Assembly (NCBI GenBank): GCA_034190875.2 | Contig: CM067357.1 | Span: forward strand, 10,001 to 74,000 | Reading direction: 5' to 3' | DNA: 64,000 nt | From: Urechis unicinctus | Lineage: Eukaryota > Annelida > Polychaeta > Xenopneusta > Urechidae | Shown here: positions 1-10,084 of the stretch, one piece after another | How positions within the stretch are numbered: the stretch's first letter is position 1 | Layout of the letters: each line of letters opens with the position of its first letter | Translations under genes and position numbers: made by a program | Notes under the pieces: model-generated | Databases searched by the model: none | What the model was told of the DNA's origin: nothing | The model's input: the letters and a program-made list of their open reading frames with translations, nothing else

Positions 1-2200
1 ACTGTTGATGGTCGAGCGCAGCCAAAGGGTTTATGATTCATAGTAATGAAAGTCCATCATAGGCACATGAAGCATCTTGTTCTTGGCCAAACACAAAAAA
101 GGTTTCACCGTAACGAGACGGAACAAGGTAGGGTCCAGAAAACAACTCTCAATATTTGTGGGTCGACATGTTCGATATCGCGTGGGTCGACATGTGGTAT
201 ATCACGTACTTGACGGATGACGCTGTATCGCTGCCCAGAACAAGCGCTATTTCTGGCGGCGTATAAGCATGCCCGAGCAGTATGCGCATTGGTCAACCTG
301 GTTTCAGTGAAAAGTTGTTAAAACGGAACCTGCAGATCTCACTTATATAACAATACCTTACGGATGTGAATGTTGAGAAAAAAATAACTACGCAAACTAA
401 GAGCAGTGTCCGATAGAGTAATTTCAAATCCATCAATTAAAATGGAAAGTTCTGTTAAATATTTTATTGCTATAAATAGTATAAAGGAAACACATCAGGA
501 AACTGCCTGATTACCTAATGGATTGTTATTGCTAGTTTTGATGGTGACTATAGAGACAATTACATGATGCATACTTTATGAGGCTCTGTATAGATCATGA
601 CTGTTCCATTGCTGTATATGTACTGTGTCATTATTGGATTCGTTAGATATCATGAATAAATGAGTCAAGGGATAACAAACTATGTCCATATGCGGACCAC
701 CCAAAGGTTCAAATAACATTGACGATGTCTGATACCGTACATTGTGGATAGACTTACGACAGGAATAAAGAAAAACTCCGTCCGAATTGCAAGTATACAC
801 TCGTTCCATGTCATTTACGAGCTGTCAAGTGAACCGGAAGCTGTCGCGGTTAGAGAGAGGCAGGAACCCAAATATTTCAATGAATCTGGGCATCGAATGA
901 AATCGCGCAAGGGTGTATTTTATTTTGAGTATTAAAGCGGTTCCCTGACCTGCTGCTTTTGTGGCTCCCTCTTACAAACTTATCAGGGTAGAAGCTTTTG
1001 CGGCATAGTTGAATCTTTTTAAACCGTTTCATCCCAGGTGTCAGAAACCACTCGGCAACATTGGCACAACGTTCCTCCACGGCAAAGAGTCGCCTGCCAT
1101 AACGATTGCGAGTTGCACATATGACGTGGTTCTGTTCTTAAAGACGGGGTGTGATTGCTTGGCTTACATATTTGTGTGAATAACGCTATCGGGCGCAGTG
1201 CTTTCGATATGATTATGTTTACCCCTTGAAGAAGGCTTGGAACAAACGACTCGCAGCATTACGATCCCCAGTGATGCTCATTGCAGCAGCTTCAGTAAGT
1301 GGTACGAGCGATCTGCGATTATAATGTCAATAGTGCATCTGTCAATCTTTCCGCGGCGTTGGTGTACACGGTACAAAGATGGAGAGAGAAAAAATGTTGT
1401 AGCCGATGTCTGAGCACTAAAGTCAGCTTTATAGGGTGTAGTTTGAAATCATGCCACTAATGTGTCCATGCGCTTCCTACATACTATAGTGATATTCTTA
1501 AGAAAAAAACAATTTATCTTGTTCCTTCAACTGTTTTGTATAACATGATTCGATTCTTAGAGTGACCCCTACTTTGCTTGCTCGGCAGTTTTTGGATAAA
1601 AATCCCATTAGCTAACTAACAAACCTATCGTCCTTCAGTATCTCTAGCGGATCTACACTTCCGTAGCTTGGCGATAATTCAACATTCGATTCGAGAGTTC
1701 AAACTTTTCCGTTCCTTGCAGTGTTTCTAGTGTACTGTTGTATCTCTGATCCACGTTCCATAATTTCGCCGAATAACAGTTTCTTGCCCTAGAACAATCT
1801 TGCTTCTTAATATTCGCATCACGCAAGGGTCCGTTGAGCTGCTGTCTGCTAACAAGTCGAATCAGACGAGGAGCATGATTGCAAGCTCATGACCTAGCAT
1901 TCAAGTATGAACATGTTAATAAGCAATTCCGCCGAAACCTGCCGCTGTATTGAGCTTTCTATGGCGTGAAATTCACTGGTTCGTGGAAACTAATTGTGTA
2001 ACGGACTGTTGTGCACCACAATCACAGCGTCGTAAGAACAAGAAAGGTTCACTATATTCGTTGTTAGGCAATTACAAGTTGTCTTAAATTCTGGGTTTGC
2101 ATGCCACGCCAGATTTCACTGATGGATATATCTGCAATCAATAAACAGCAACTCACATAGGATGTACAGTGACATTAAGGCGCAAGCGTAAATTAACTGA
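1..2200. other. No recognisable gene
   Basis: Unique, moderately AT-rich sequence. The open frames here are short (under 80 codons), lie on both strands and show no family motif, splice context or promoter that I could connect to them. I see no tandem array or mobile-element signature. Confidence 0.6.
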
Positions 2201-2202
2201 TA

Positions 2203-2490
2203 GCTGCTGAATATAATGCATGAGGTCGTTATAATCCGTCGTTATCACTGCATATGTAATGAGTCTCCTGGTTACAATTTATCGAAAAGGAGCCAACGTT
2301 TAATATCGTAATATCCAAACATTGCCGAATATAAGCACGAGGTCGCTGTAATCCATTGTTGTCACCGCACAGGTGGGGATCTAGGCGTAAAATATCGCAT
2401 GGTTAATTATGTTGTATGCCTCCTCGCTATAATTAATTGAGAAAGGAGCCAACTTTAAGTCTCGTATTTATCCAAACATGATATTTTATG
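2203..2490. repeat. Imperfect two-copy tandem duplication
   Basis: Copy one runs about 2203-2323 and copy two about 2324-2490. Both begin with a GAATATAA-type sequence, share a 'gaggtcg..ataatcc' stretch and end in 'aaaggagccaac' followed by a 'atccaaacat' block. Copy two carries an extra stretch of about 45 bases in the middle. The copies are diverged, so the duplication is old. Confidence 0.7.
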
Positions 2491-3534
2491 GGTGTGATTA
2501 ACATGAGAGTTTTCTGTTTGCTTTCTGGTCGTACCGGCTGATCAGACCGACTGGAGCGCAGCTGCGGATGATACATGGAAGTAGCGGGCAGATCTACCTT
2601 GTAGGTTCAAACCGTTGGTCATGTAAACCTGGCAAGTCTAGCAATTCTCATGCGGCTTATTGTATCCTTATAGCCATCGACGTAGCTCAAGAGTATAATG
2701 AGGACGAGCCACTGCGGGAGAATAATTATGTCCAAGAGCCTATGTTCGTAATAAAATTACACGTCGCGCATAAATGAATGAGCTGTAATTTCCATTGCAT
2801 GTCGTTTCCATGGAGACTTAGAACTCCTTGTGCGCTTCAACAGCGACCCTGTGCGTGCAAAAGAACGTTTTCTTGCTGAGCGGAGGAAATTTCAATTGCG
2901 ACCCTGATGCTTAGTAAAGGTGATTTATACGGGTTGGCTTTTTATACGCTGCGTGGAAAGACGTTTTCATGCTGCTCGGCGGAAATTTCATTGAAATACC
3001 TTGAGAGATGCAAATAGCAAAATATTTGCTAAGGTCGATAGGACTAGTCTACCCATCCGAACATGCGATAGTAGTATAAGTGGTCCAGCCAAATCACCTC
3101 CTGTATGTGGCGCCAAAAAGTGGCCACGCCTCCGGAACAGCGGATTTGAATTCTCGACCAATCACAGGCTCGGATTCAGCAGAAAGTAAACCGGAAGTAC
3201 CGATCAGCCAATCACAGCACGGGGAGTAGTACAAATTTGCATAATAGAAAGCAAAAAAGTCGCCATTTTGTCACTTTTCTCACTTATTATCGCTATATAA
3301 ATTTTGGATTCCTACTTTTGACAAAATGGCTAAATGGATTTGTGCAAAATGGCGGTCCTTCTTTATGAACGATTAAAACCTCCTAATTATCGATATATCC
3401 GAGCGACGGTATAATTCGAGCATAACGTTCACGTCATTATGACAACATTGTATATTGTATAGTGGGCGATATAACAATTAATAAGTAAGCTACCTAATTA
3501 AGTCATCAAAAGGTCAAAATACCTGACATTTACC
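2491..3534. other. No recognisable gene; one short degenerate duplication
   Basis: Mostly unique DNA. Around 2862-2895 and 2964-2992 two similar stretches share 'gttttc.tgctg', 'cgg.ggaaatttca', which looks like an old local duplication. The open frames at 2568-2777 and 3001-3189 are short, with no motif or supporting signals. Confidence 0.5.
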
Positions 3535-4060
3535 TGAAAATGAAAAGTGACAGATTCGGAACCGTCTGACCGAGCTGACCACGTTGGTCATGACCATTTT
3601 TGATTTGGATTAATAATAAATTAATTAAAATCACATTAAAAAATCAAAATTTTCACACAAATTTAAAGTGGATATTTTCGGAAGCGTCTCAACTAGCTGA
3701 TCACGATGGTGAAAGAATTAAATCGATCAGATCGATATTCGATACGCTATTCAACTTTAATCATGCTAATTAAAATCTCATTAAAAAAAACAAAATTTTC
3801 ACACAAATGTAAAGTGGATATTTTCCGAAGCGTCGCGACGCGCTGATCACGATGGTGAAAGAATTAAATCGATCATATCGATATTCGATACGCTATTCAA
3901 GTTTAATCCTTATAAAAATGCTAATTAAAATCTCATTAAAAAAATTAAACTTTTTCACACAAATTTAAAGTGGATATTTTCCGAAGCGTCTCGACGCGCT
4001 GATTTCGTTGGTGAAAGAATTAAGTCGATCCCATCAATATTCGTTACGCTATTCAATCAT
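3535..4060. repeat. Four-copy AT-rich tandem repeat, unit about 150 bases
   Basis: Three clear copies start near 3651, 3797 and 3953, each opening with 'tttcacacaaat.taaagtgg' and continuing through 'ctgat..cg.tggtgaaagaa', a 'cgatattcg' block and a run of A/T. A fourth, more diverged copy precedes them at about 3535-3650. Copies differ by substitutions and by an insertion of about 10 bases in the third unit. No coding potential. Confidence 0.85.
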
Positions 4061-4772
4061 AAACATTATAACATGTCTATAGGCTAACTGGAAAGATAAT
4101 TTCACTAGCAGCAGCCATTCTTATAATATTTGACCTACTTCCGGGTTGTGGGGAAAATGTACCAACAGAAATCCCTACCTCGTGATTGTGTGACGTCAGA
4201 GCCTCTCTTTCACTGTCAGTCCTAATATACTTCAATATACTCCAGTTTCACTTTCATTATCCACACATACATACTCCAAACGGCGTTGCGTTTTAAGCCA
4301 TAACGTCTGTGAAAGCACTGTCAAATTAAACAAGAAGCCAAACATATAATAAATATATAGACACACATTCAAAAGTAATATTACCACACAACTAAATATT
4401 ATAACAACAAATACTCACTGACTGTTGACAGTCCTTCTCTCTCGCCATTTTGTTGACGCATGCGCAAAGCCAATGCAGAGTTGACCCACTTAACCACAGG
4501 CCTAGCCTGTTACAATGGAAGTGTGTATCAGATAGCTTAAATCAGATAGCAAGCCAGGCGTGCCTTGCTAACTGATTTAGCGTAATGGATCGGGCATTAC
4601 AATGCTCTTTACACAATAGTTAAAAGATTATCTGATTAAGGCTAATGTATTTTTTGTAAATCCGTGATGGTGATGACTGTGTGCCTTGTTAATTATCTGT
4701 TATGGTGAAGTGCCAAATATTGTCATACAAAACCTGGCCATTGTTTTAAAGAGAAGACAAAGCCAGTCAAAA
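4061..4772. other. Upstream flank of the RRM gene
   Basis: Unique sequence without an open frame of note. It leads into the TATA element at 4773 and probably holds proximal regulatory sequence of the gene at 4831. I could not identify particular factor-binding sites. Confidence 0.4.
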
Positions 4773-4784
4773 TATATATAAATA
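4773..4784 (+). promoter_or_regulatory. TATA box of the RRM gene
   Basis: A 'tatatataaata' element lies about 58 bases upstream of the ATG at 4831. A transcription start roughly 25-30 bases downstream would leave a 5' leader of about 20-30 bases. The element sits directly before a coding exon with a good donor site, which supports a real core promoter. Confidence 0.55.
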
Positions 4785-4830
4785 CAGCCTGCTGGCTCCT
4801 ATACCATTGCAACAGCGTGTCACTTGCAAA

Positions 4831-5751
4831 ATGGATTGTGCTTCTAATTATTCAAACACATCGTCGCTCGATGTGGAAAGTGGAAGCCTGGAAAAGACCG
4901 TAATTGTTTCCAATCTTAGGGATAAGATTTTTACAGAAGACGTCGGGACACAAACTGACCTGGAAGAGAGAGTGAGTGTTTATATTTATATTTATTTTAT
5001 TATTGTTATTTAATTAATTTCTAAATGTAATATATTTTATATTTTAAGCTAATATTTATTGGTTAATTTGACAGTGCTGTCACCGACGTTCAAGTGACTG
5101 GAAGAAATTTATGAAAATAGTAGGACATTCCCTAATAGTCTGGAATTTCTTGATGTTGATTTATATTTCCGTCAGACTGTGGACCCTTCAAGTGTAATTC
5201 AAGATGGAGACAGGAGACAGGAATTTGTCCCTAACCTGTTGGGGCAATATGCGCTAATGGTCTCTAAAAAGCCTGGTGTCACCAAAGCGAGTGTCAAGAA
5301 AGACTTCTCTGTGTTTGGGGAAGTATGTGCAATTTCAATGACAAAAATGTTCGTTTTTGTGCGCTATGGCATGCTAAGTCAAGCAAGGGCAGCCATGAAG
5401 TCTCTCCAGCTCAAATATGACATAAAAGTACCTCTTGAAAGAATTCAACCCAGGCAGCTAAGTCCTGACAGTCTGATGGTGAAAATGGATTCTCAGGAAA
5501 TTGATGTATACATCGGAAATCTGCCACTATCTGCCACTGAAAATGAAATACGCTCAATTGTGGATAACTTTGATGTAATTAGCTTGCGGTGTAAACGGCA
5601 GGCTCAAAAACGTTTTGCATTTGTATCAGTGGTTCCCAAAGAGGCGGAACGAATTATAAGTGCTCTCAATCACTTTATCTTCAAAGGTAAAACTTTAATA
5701 GTAGGATACGCCTTCCCAAAGGATATGCCTGCACTAGAGTTAATTGAATGA
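4831..5751 (+). CDS. Two-exon protein with two RRM-like RNA-binding domains
   Basis: Predicted exon 1 is 4831-4971 (47 codons, ATG in an A-rich Kozak context). The intron is 4972-5175, with donor GTGAGT and acceptor CGTCAG. Exon 2 is 5176-5751. The join keeps phase 0 and gives about 238 residues. The second RRM (about residues 156-226) is clear: an RNP2-like VYIGNL and an RNP1-like RFAFVSV at the expected spacing. The first (about 72-134) is weaker, with YALMVS and MFVFVRY. RRMs bind single-stranded RNA, so a role in RNA processing or transport is likely, but the specific family is not recognised. Exon 1 is polar and carries DVGTQTD, which matches the TQT core of dynein light chain (LC8) docking motifs; that function is inference. 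Partial copies of the gene lie at 6177 and 8956. An alternative acceptor at 5073 leads into a different frame and was not chosen. Confidence 0.75.
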
Positions 5752-6094
5752 ACTCCTTACATAGACTATTCACTTTGATCCATGATGTTAATTTGTAAGT
5801 AGTCTGTCTGTTATTTTTTGCATATGATTACTTACCATTACGTTGAATATGTATCTATGACCTGACGACGCCGTCTCTTTGAATGTGACGTAGGCTGTGA
5901 TGCTCCTTCTCTTGCCACAGCAAACACTTCACGTTACTTGTGATCAAATTGTCTTGTAATTTGTCATGTAATTCGTATGATTCTGCTTCTGCGATTCATT
6001 ACATGATTTCTTTCTGGTCTGAAAGGGAAATTCCTCGGCGCCTTGTTCCTGGGCTATAAAATTCAACCGCAACTCAATTCATCATCACATGTGT

Positions 6095-6171
6095 TCCCCC
6101 TGTGGGTCCGGGGTTAGAATAGGCCCACTGTATCCTCCTGCATGTCGTAAGAGGCGACTAATAGGGGGGCA
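6095..6171 (+). mobile_element. SINE-like conserved core
   Basis: The stretch 'gtgggtccggggttagaata' followed by 'gtcgtaagaggcgacta' resembles a short conserved core that I associate with SINEs widespread in mollusc genomes. That association is from memory. No tRNA-type A/B-box head or clear tail is visible, so this is at most a truncated copy. It lies between the RRM gene and its partial duplicate. Confidence 0.5.
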
Positions 6172-6176
6172 ACCTG

Positions 6177-6210
6177 TTTTGCCTTTGTATCAGTTGTTAC
6201 CAAAGAGGCG
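6177..6210 (+). pseudogene. RRM2 coding fragment (partial gene duplicate)
   Basis: About 34 bases match the RNP1 coding stretch of the RRM gene at 5613-5646, differing at only a few positions. The match stops abruptly at both ends: on the left at the SINE-like core, on the right at the duplicated 3' flank. It is too short to be functional and is best read as debris of a partial tandem duplication. Confidence 0.8.
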
Positions 6211-6348
6211 CCATTACGTTGAATATGCATCTATGACCTGACGACGCCGTCTGTTTGAATGTGACGTAGGCTGTGATGATCCTTCTCTTGCCACAGCAAA
6301 CACTTCACCTTACTTGTGATCAAATTCTCTTGTAATTTGTCATGTAAA

Positions 6349-7251
6349 TCGTATGATCCGAAGTCTACGGACTGGTCACTGAGATACTCGATGCCCCAGG
6401 GTCGGTCTTGTCACGAACATCGAGGGAAATCGATGCGGCACGTCACGCGTGTTTTGCTACCTTTCTCTTTTCTTGGATACGTTTTATTCAGAAAAGAACA
6501 TTTTCTTGTCATTTCTTGTCATTGTCGTCCGTTGTGTAGATGTGACGTAGGCTGTGAGGCTTGAACATTTTCTTGTCATTTCTTGTCATTGCTTACCAGT
6601 GTGTAGTGTGAAATCTGATATTTCTCTATTACAATGAGTACATTTATAACTAGCAATGAAATTTTTACGCTGTTAGTTCATCCACACCTGACAGCTTGTT
6701 GTTAGTGATATCCAGATGCAGTAGAGACGCGGGCCGTGTAGGGTTTACAACCACTTGTTTCCCAGGTTTCTCAAGAGCAGTTTAATTACTTACCACAACT
6801 CTTGTGTTTATGACTTTAATTTTGAGAGCATGTTAGCTTCCTGGTCTTCAATACTTGCCACTACCACTCGTCCCAACGCACCACATTATCGTCCACTACA
6901 GACTTACATGGCAGACGTTTGTGCTTACTGACATCTAGGAGAGTGATTTCGAACCATTTTCTCCTGTGAGTTAGTGCATATGATTACTTACCACTACCAT
7001 GAAGTTAACTTTAACTCCATTGGCCATGCGAGCCTTGAGTGCATATGATTACTTATCACTACCAGATTCGTATGATCTGAAGTCTACGGACTGGTCACTG
7101 AGATACTCGATGCCCCAGGGTCGGTCTTGTCACGAACATCGAGGGAAATCGATGCGGCACGTCACGCGTGTTTTGCTACCTTTCTCTTTTCTTGGATACG
7201 TTTTATTCAGAAAAGAACATTTTCTTGTCATTTCTTGTCGTTGCTTACCAG
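6349..7251. repeat. Direct repeat pair of about 180 bases
   Basis: Segments 6349-6532 and 7068-7251 are nearly identical, sharing 'gtctacggactggtcactga', 'cgatgccccagggtcggtct' and 'ggatacgttttattcagaaa'. Both end next to a 'gcttaccagtgtgt' stretch. The short open frames they contain are the same sequence twice and show no protein family. A third, weaker echo of the right-hand end ('cattttcttgtg..gtttcttaccagtg') is at 8344-8372. Confidence 0.9.
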
Positions 7252-7420
7252 TGTGTCGGTAGGTAAGCATGTGGACTTTATCAGTGTTCCAGTCACCGCC
7301 GTCGTGGTTGAACCTCTTTGTGTACTTACCGTATGGTGTATCGTAATTACTTTTGGCGCATACATGAATGATGTGAACGGGCAGCGAGGCTAGCTGTGTT
7401 CAGATTTAACAACAAGCTGT

Positions 7421-7575
7421 TCATCTTGGCCCATAACCACCTCTACCTTGGTTGCCAGAGTCATAACCACCTCTTTCTTGGTTGCCAGAGTCATAAGCAC
7501 CTCTACCTTGGTTGTCAGAGTCATAACCACCTCTTCCTCTGTAGCCAGAGTCATAAAAACACCTCTTCCTTGGAT
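7421..7575 (-). CDS. Candidate exon with Gly/Arg/Tyr decapeptide repeats
   Basis: Read on the minus strand, a 30-base tandem repeat encodes about five copies of a GRGGYDSGNQ-like decapeptide, followed by GGYGPR and a stop at 7421. The composition (RGG steps with YDSG/NQ) is that of low-complexity, phase-separating tails of RNA-binding proteins. The frame continues upstream to 7636, but that part looks non-coding and lacks the repeat. Only this one exon-like piece is visible; it lies inside the minus-strand donor cluster. It may be a relic, or a by-product of a 30-base minisatellite whose length keeps frame. No RRM on the same strand was found, so a link to the plus-strand RRM gene is not shown. 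Confidence 0.4.
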
Positions 7576-7639
7576 TCCAGATCAGTAGAGGTGTCCCACA
7601 GCTTGACGGACAAAGTGTCCATGTGGTTTCTTCCAAAAC

Positions 7640-8900
7640 GGTAGTAAAACACGCGTAGTTTGGTGTTTTGTTTGTGGACCTTATCTGAATGTCCCCGAGC
7701 TTCCCCCCTTAACCATCGTGTCGATAAGTGACAATGATAGTTCAGTGCGGTGGGGAATTGTATACTAAATGAGTTTCAAATACTTACCATTGGACTCTTA
7801 CCAATACATTAATCTGTAGTGCACTTTTCTGGGTGACTATACCGAGTACGTCACTAGCTGATGGTCTTATGAGTTTCAAATACTTACCATATTATCCGTC
7901 TTGTTGGGGCTGCCTGAATGAGCCTTTCAAATACTTACCATTGGACATATGTAGCTAGTTCCAGAGCAGTTTAAATTGAAAAGAAACATACGTGTTAAAC
8001 GCAAAATTTGGCTTACGTATATTACACAGGCTTCATGGCCTTAGAGTTTGATGTAGTTATCTATAAAACACACCCGTACTTACCAAATGAATTGAGCTCC
8101 GTTTACGTTCGTGAACGTTACTGTGTGAAATATCACGTGATGTGCAGATACGTTGACGTTATGTATTTGAAAAGTTCTTGATTCTTAACTTGCATATGAT
8201 TACTTACCATTACCATATACATTGAGAAGCATATAACTTATGGTAACACATGTATTGCGTGGTGGGTATGAGGCAATGTTAAAAGGCGTTGTTCACGGTC
8301 GAATATATTGGCTCAGTTGGTGTGTTGATTGTCACAAGAGCAACATTTTCTTGTGTCGTTTCTTACCAGTGTATCTTTTGTGTGTTGTGGAGTTACAGAG
8401 TGGTACACGTGTAATATACGTAATACAAGTTTTGATAAACACACTCGTATTGAGAAATAGATTCAACATTTCTGCCAGTGCGTGGTCTTGTCATGTAATA
8501 CTTGCCTCTCTTTCTCCTCGTCCAGGGGTAATTTTAATTGGACCTGTTTGAAGTACTTACCAAATGATTTTCTTGTTAATGTTAACATCGATATCAGAAC
8601 AAGGTCGATTGTTCAGCACAATTCTTACCAATGATTCTTATGTATACACTAGTGTATTTGAATAGATTACTTACCATATGTAGTTACTGACTGTTTGTTC
8701 AACGCGTAATATACGTAAACCAACACAGTGGTATTCTTAACTTGCATATTATTAATTACCATTACCATATTGACGTCCTTGAAAGTAACGAAATCATAAT
8801 ACCACTTGCTATCATTTGATTTAGCATCTTCTGCCAGTGCGTGGTCTTGTTATGTAATACTTACATGGAATAAATCATTTTTTGTATATCTTGTCACAGT
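7640..8900. other. No plus-strand gene; holds most of the donor-like sites
   Basis: AT-rich sequence with repeated 'tacttacca' motifs and short duplicated stretches, for example 'cttgcatat.attacttaccattaccat' near 8189 and a mutated copy near 8742. Another duplicated stretch is 'tctgccagtgcgtggtcttg' near 8471 and 8829. The 103-codon open frame at 8240-8551 has no recognisable motif. Confidence 0.5.
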
Positions 8901-8955
8901 CTCTTGCTATGGAGAATACCATAAAGACCCGACGCAATGCAGTTTGCATTCCCAA

Positions 8956-9080
8956 ACAACCTGGTTTCATCAAAGCGAGTCTCAAGAAAGATTTTTTCTG
9001 TTTTTGGGGAAGTATTGGAAGTTGAAGAGACAAAACTGTTCGTGTATGTGCACTATGCCAAGCGAAGCGAAGCCATTACA
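8956..9080 (+). pseudogene. Decayed copy of the first RRM exon segment
   Basis: Similar to 5266-5400 of the RRM gene: 'catcaaagcgagt.tcaagaaaga', 'gtttttggggaagta' and 'ctgttcgtgtatgtgcacta' align in order with the parental sequence. A length change in a run of T near 8992-8997 breaks the reading frame relative to the parent. No second RRM follows. Together with the fragment at 6177 it shows the gene was locally duplicated and the copies decayed. Confidence 0.75.
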
Positions 9081-9178
9081 GCTAGTGATTTTATATGCGA
9101 ATATATATAAATATAAATAAGTCTACTATGAAATAAATAATATTTTATTCATTATACACGTATCAAATATTCAATGAT

Positions 9179-9798
9179 TTATAGTGAAATGAGATCTCTA
9201 TTGCCACACACATTTTTATGTTCCTGTAACTTTCTATCTTCATTGGGAGCAAATAGCTTATGACATTTATCACAGCTATAAGGCTGAAATTGTAACATAT
9301 GCTCCAAGGGGTCTGTCGGAAATGGAGTGTCAACCAAATCATTATCTGGGTCACGACCACTAAATGGGTTATCCGCATTGTAATTACCATTAAAGGTTAA
9401 AGCTTGTACATTGAGCGGTGGGCCGTTTGGGTAACGACATAAATGATCAATGTCATATTTCAAGAGAGCTGCCGTTCTACCTTGGACGAATGTCTGACAC
9501 AATTGCTTCTTAAGTATGTCAAATGACCTGAGATTCTTCTTTCTCTTCGCCGAATGACCGGCACAATTCCCTCTGAATACCATCTACCTGAAACATAATA
9601 AAATATAGTTATAAGTTATATGTAATATACTAGTTATATAGAAATTCGCGAGTTAAAAAATAAAATGCTTACTTGCTCATGAAGGATACGCTTATCTTCA
9701 ATCAAGTTACGCTTATCTTCACTTAAAGTGGCTATCACTGTTTCCAAAGAGGCTACTTTTGCTTGTAGTGTATCTCGCTCAAGAATCAAATCCCCCAT
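9179..9798 (-). CDS. Two-exon coiled-coil and zinc-finger-like protein
   Basis: Minus strand: exon 1 is 9798-9673 (42 codons), donor GTAAGC. Exon 2 is 9583-9179, with acceptor ...CAGGTAG just before its first codon. The join is phase 0 and gives about 176 residues. An alternative acceptor four bases earlier would bring a stop into frame. Exon 1 is rich in Leu/Glu/Lys with heptad spacing, a likely coiled coil. Exon 2 has a basic stretch near its start and, near the C-terminus, Cys-x2-Cys ... His-x3-Cys (about residues 146, 149, 164, 168), compatible with a single zinc-binding finger. The family is not recognised. It may belong to the adjacent virus-like block or be a host gene next to it; the intron does not decide this. 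Confidence 0.55.
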
Positions 9799-9882
9799 TG
9801 TACTATGATGTAATGGTATGGAGATAAACAACAGCTGTGTACTCCTCAAATGTCACACTAAGAATGATTCAGAAGGAAGTGT

Positions 9883-9890
9883 CTTATATT
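9883..9890 (-). promoter_or_regulatory. TATA-like element for the two-exon minus-strand gene
   Basis: On the minus strand an AATATAAG element lies about 85 bases upstream of the ATG at 9798. It is paired with a plus-strand TATA element at 10033, so the roughly 290 bases between the two start codons look like a divergent promoter region. Weak call; no initiator was identified. Confidence 0.35.
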
Positions 9891-10032
9891 ACTTAAGACA
9901 GGGACTAAACATAACATATATTATCTACAAGCCATTATCAGCCTCCCTGAATAGACATGCACTAACATGTTCTAGAATTAGTATCACGTGATGTATTTGG
10001 AGTATGTAAGTCATGTGACCATTAAAATGTAA

Positions 10033-10042
10033 ATATATATAA
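10033..10042 (+). promoter_or_regulatory. TATA box facing right
   Basis: An 'atatatataa' element followed by 'gtctag' lies about 43 bases upstream of an ATG at 10085 in a good context (GAAAATGG). Spacing fits a core promoter for the decayed plus-strand gene. Confidence 0.45.
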
Positions 10043-10084
10043 GTCTAGCGTTATAAGCGGAAGAGTAGAAGAAATTTAGTGAAA

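Larger units (their letters stand above)
5836..6358. repeat. Direct duplication of the RRM gene 3' flank
   Basis: About 150 bases downstream of the RRM stop codon (5836-5984) recur at 6209-6358 with few differences; shared landmarks are 'ccattacgttgaatatg', 'cctgacgacgccgtct' and 'gtgacgtaggctgtgatg'. The second copy is joined on its left to a fragment of RRM2 coding sequence, so it derives from duplication of the gene end followed by an internal deletion. Confidence 0.85.
5831..8676 (-). other. Cluster of splice-donor-like sites on the minus strand
   Basis: The plus-strand heptamer CTTACCA (minus TGGTAAG) occurs at 5831, 6592, 6789, 6987, 7244, 7783, 7797, 7883, 7934, 8079, 8203, 8362, 8556, 8624 and 8670, with a CTTACCG at 7325. 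Chance would give well under one in this span on one strand. Most extend to the full GGTAAGT donor consensus. Several fall into families by what follows: 'ggtaagtaatcatatgca', 'ggtaagtatttgaaa' and 'cactggtaag'. This fits serial duplication of exon-intron boundaries of a minus-strand gene or gene relic. No complete exon set could be assembled by eye. Confidence 0.6.

Noticed and set aside
6316-7262. Two similar frames of 82 and 87 codons
   Set aside because: They are the same 180-base direct repeat read twice, with no motif, start context or conservation beyond the duplication itself.
8240-8551. 103-codon plus-strand frame
   Set aside because: No domain, composition unlike coding sequence, and it overlaps several minus-strand donor-like sites.
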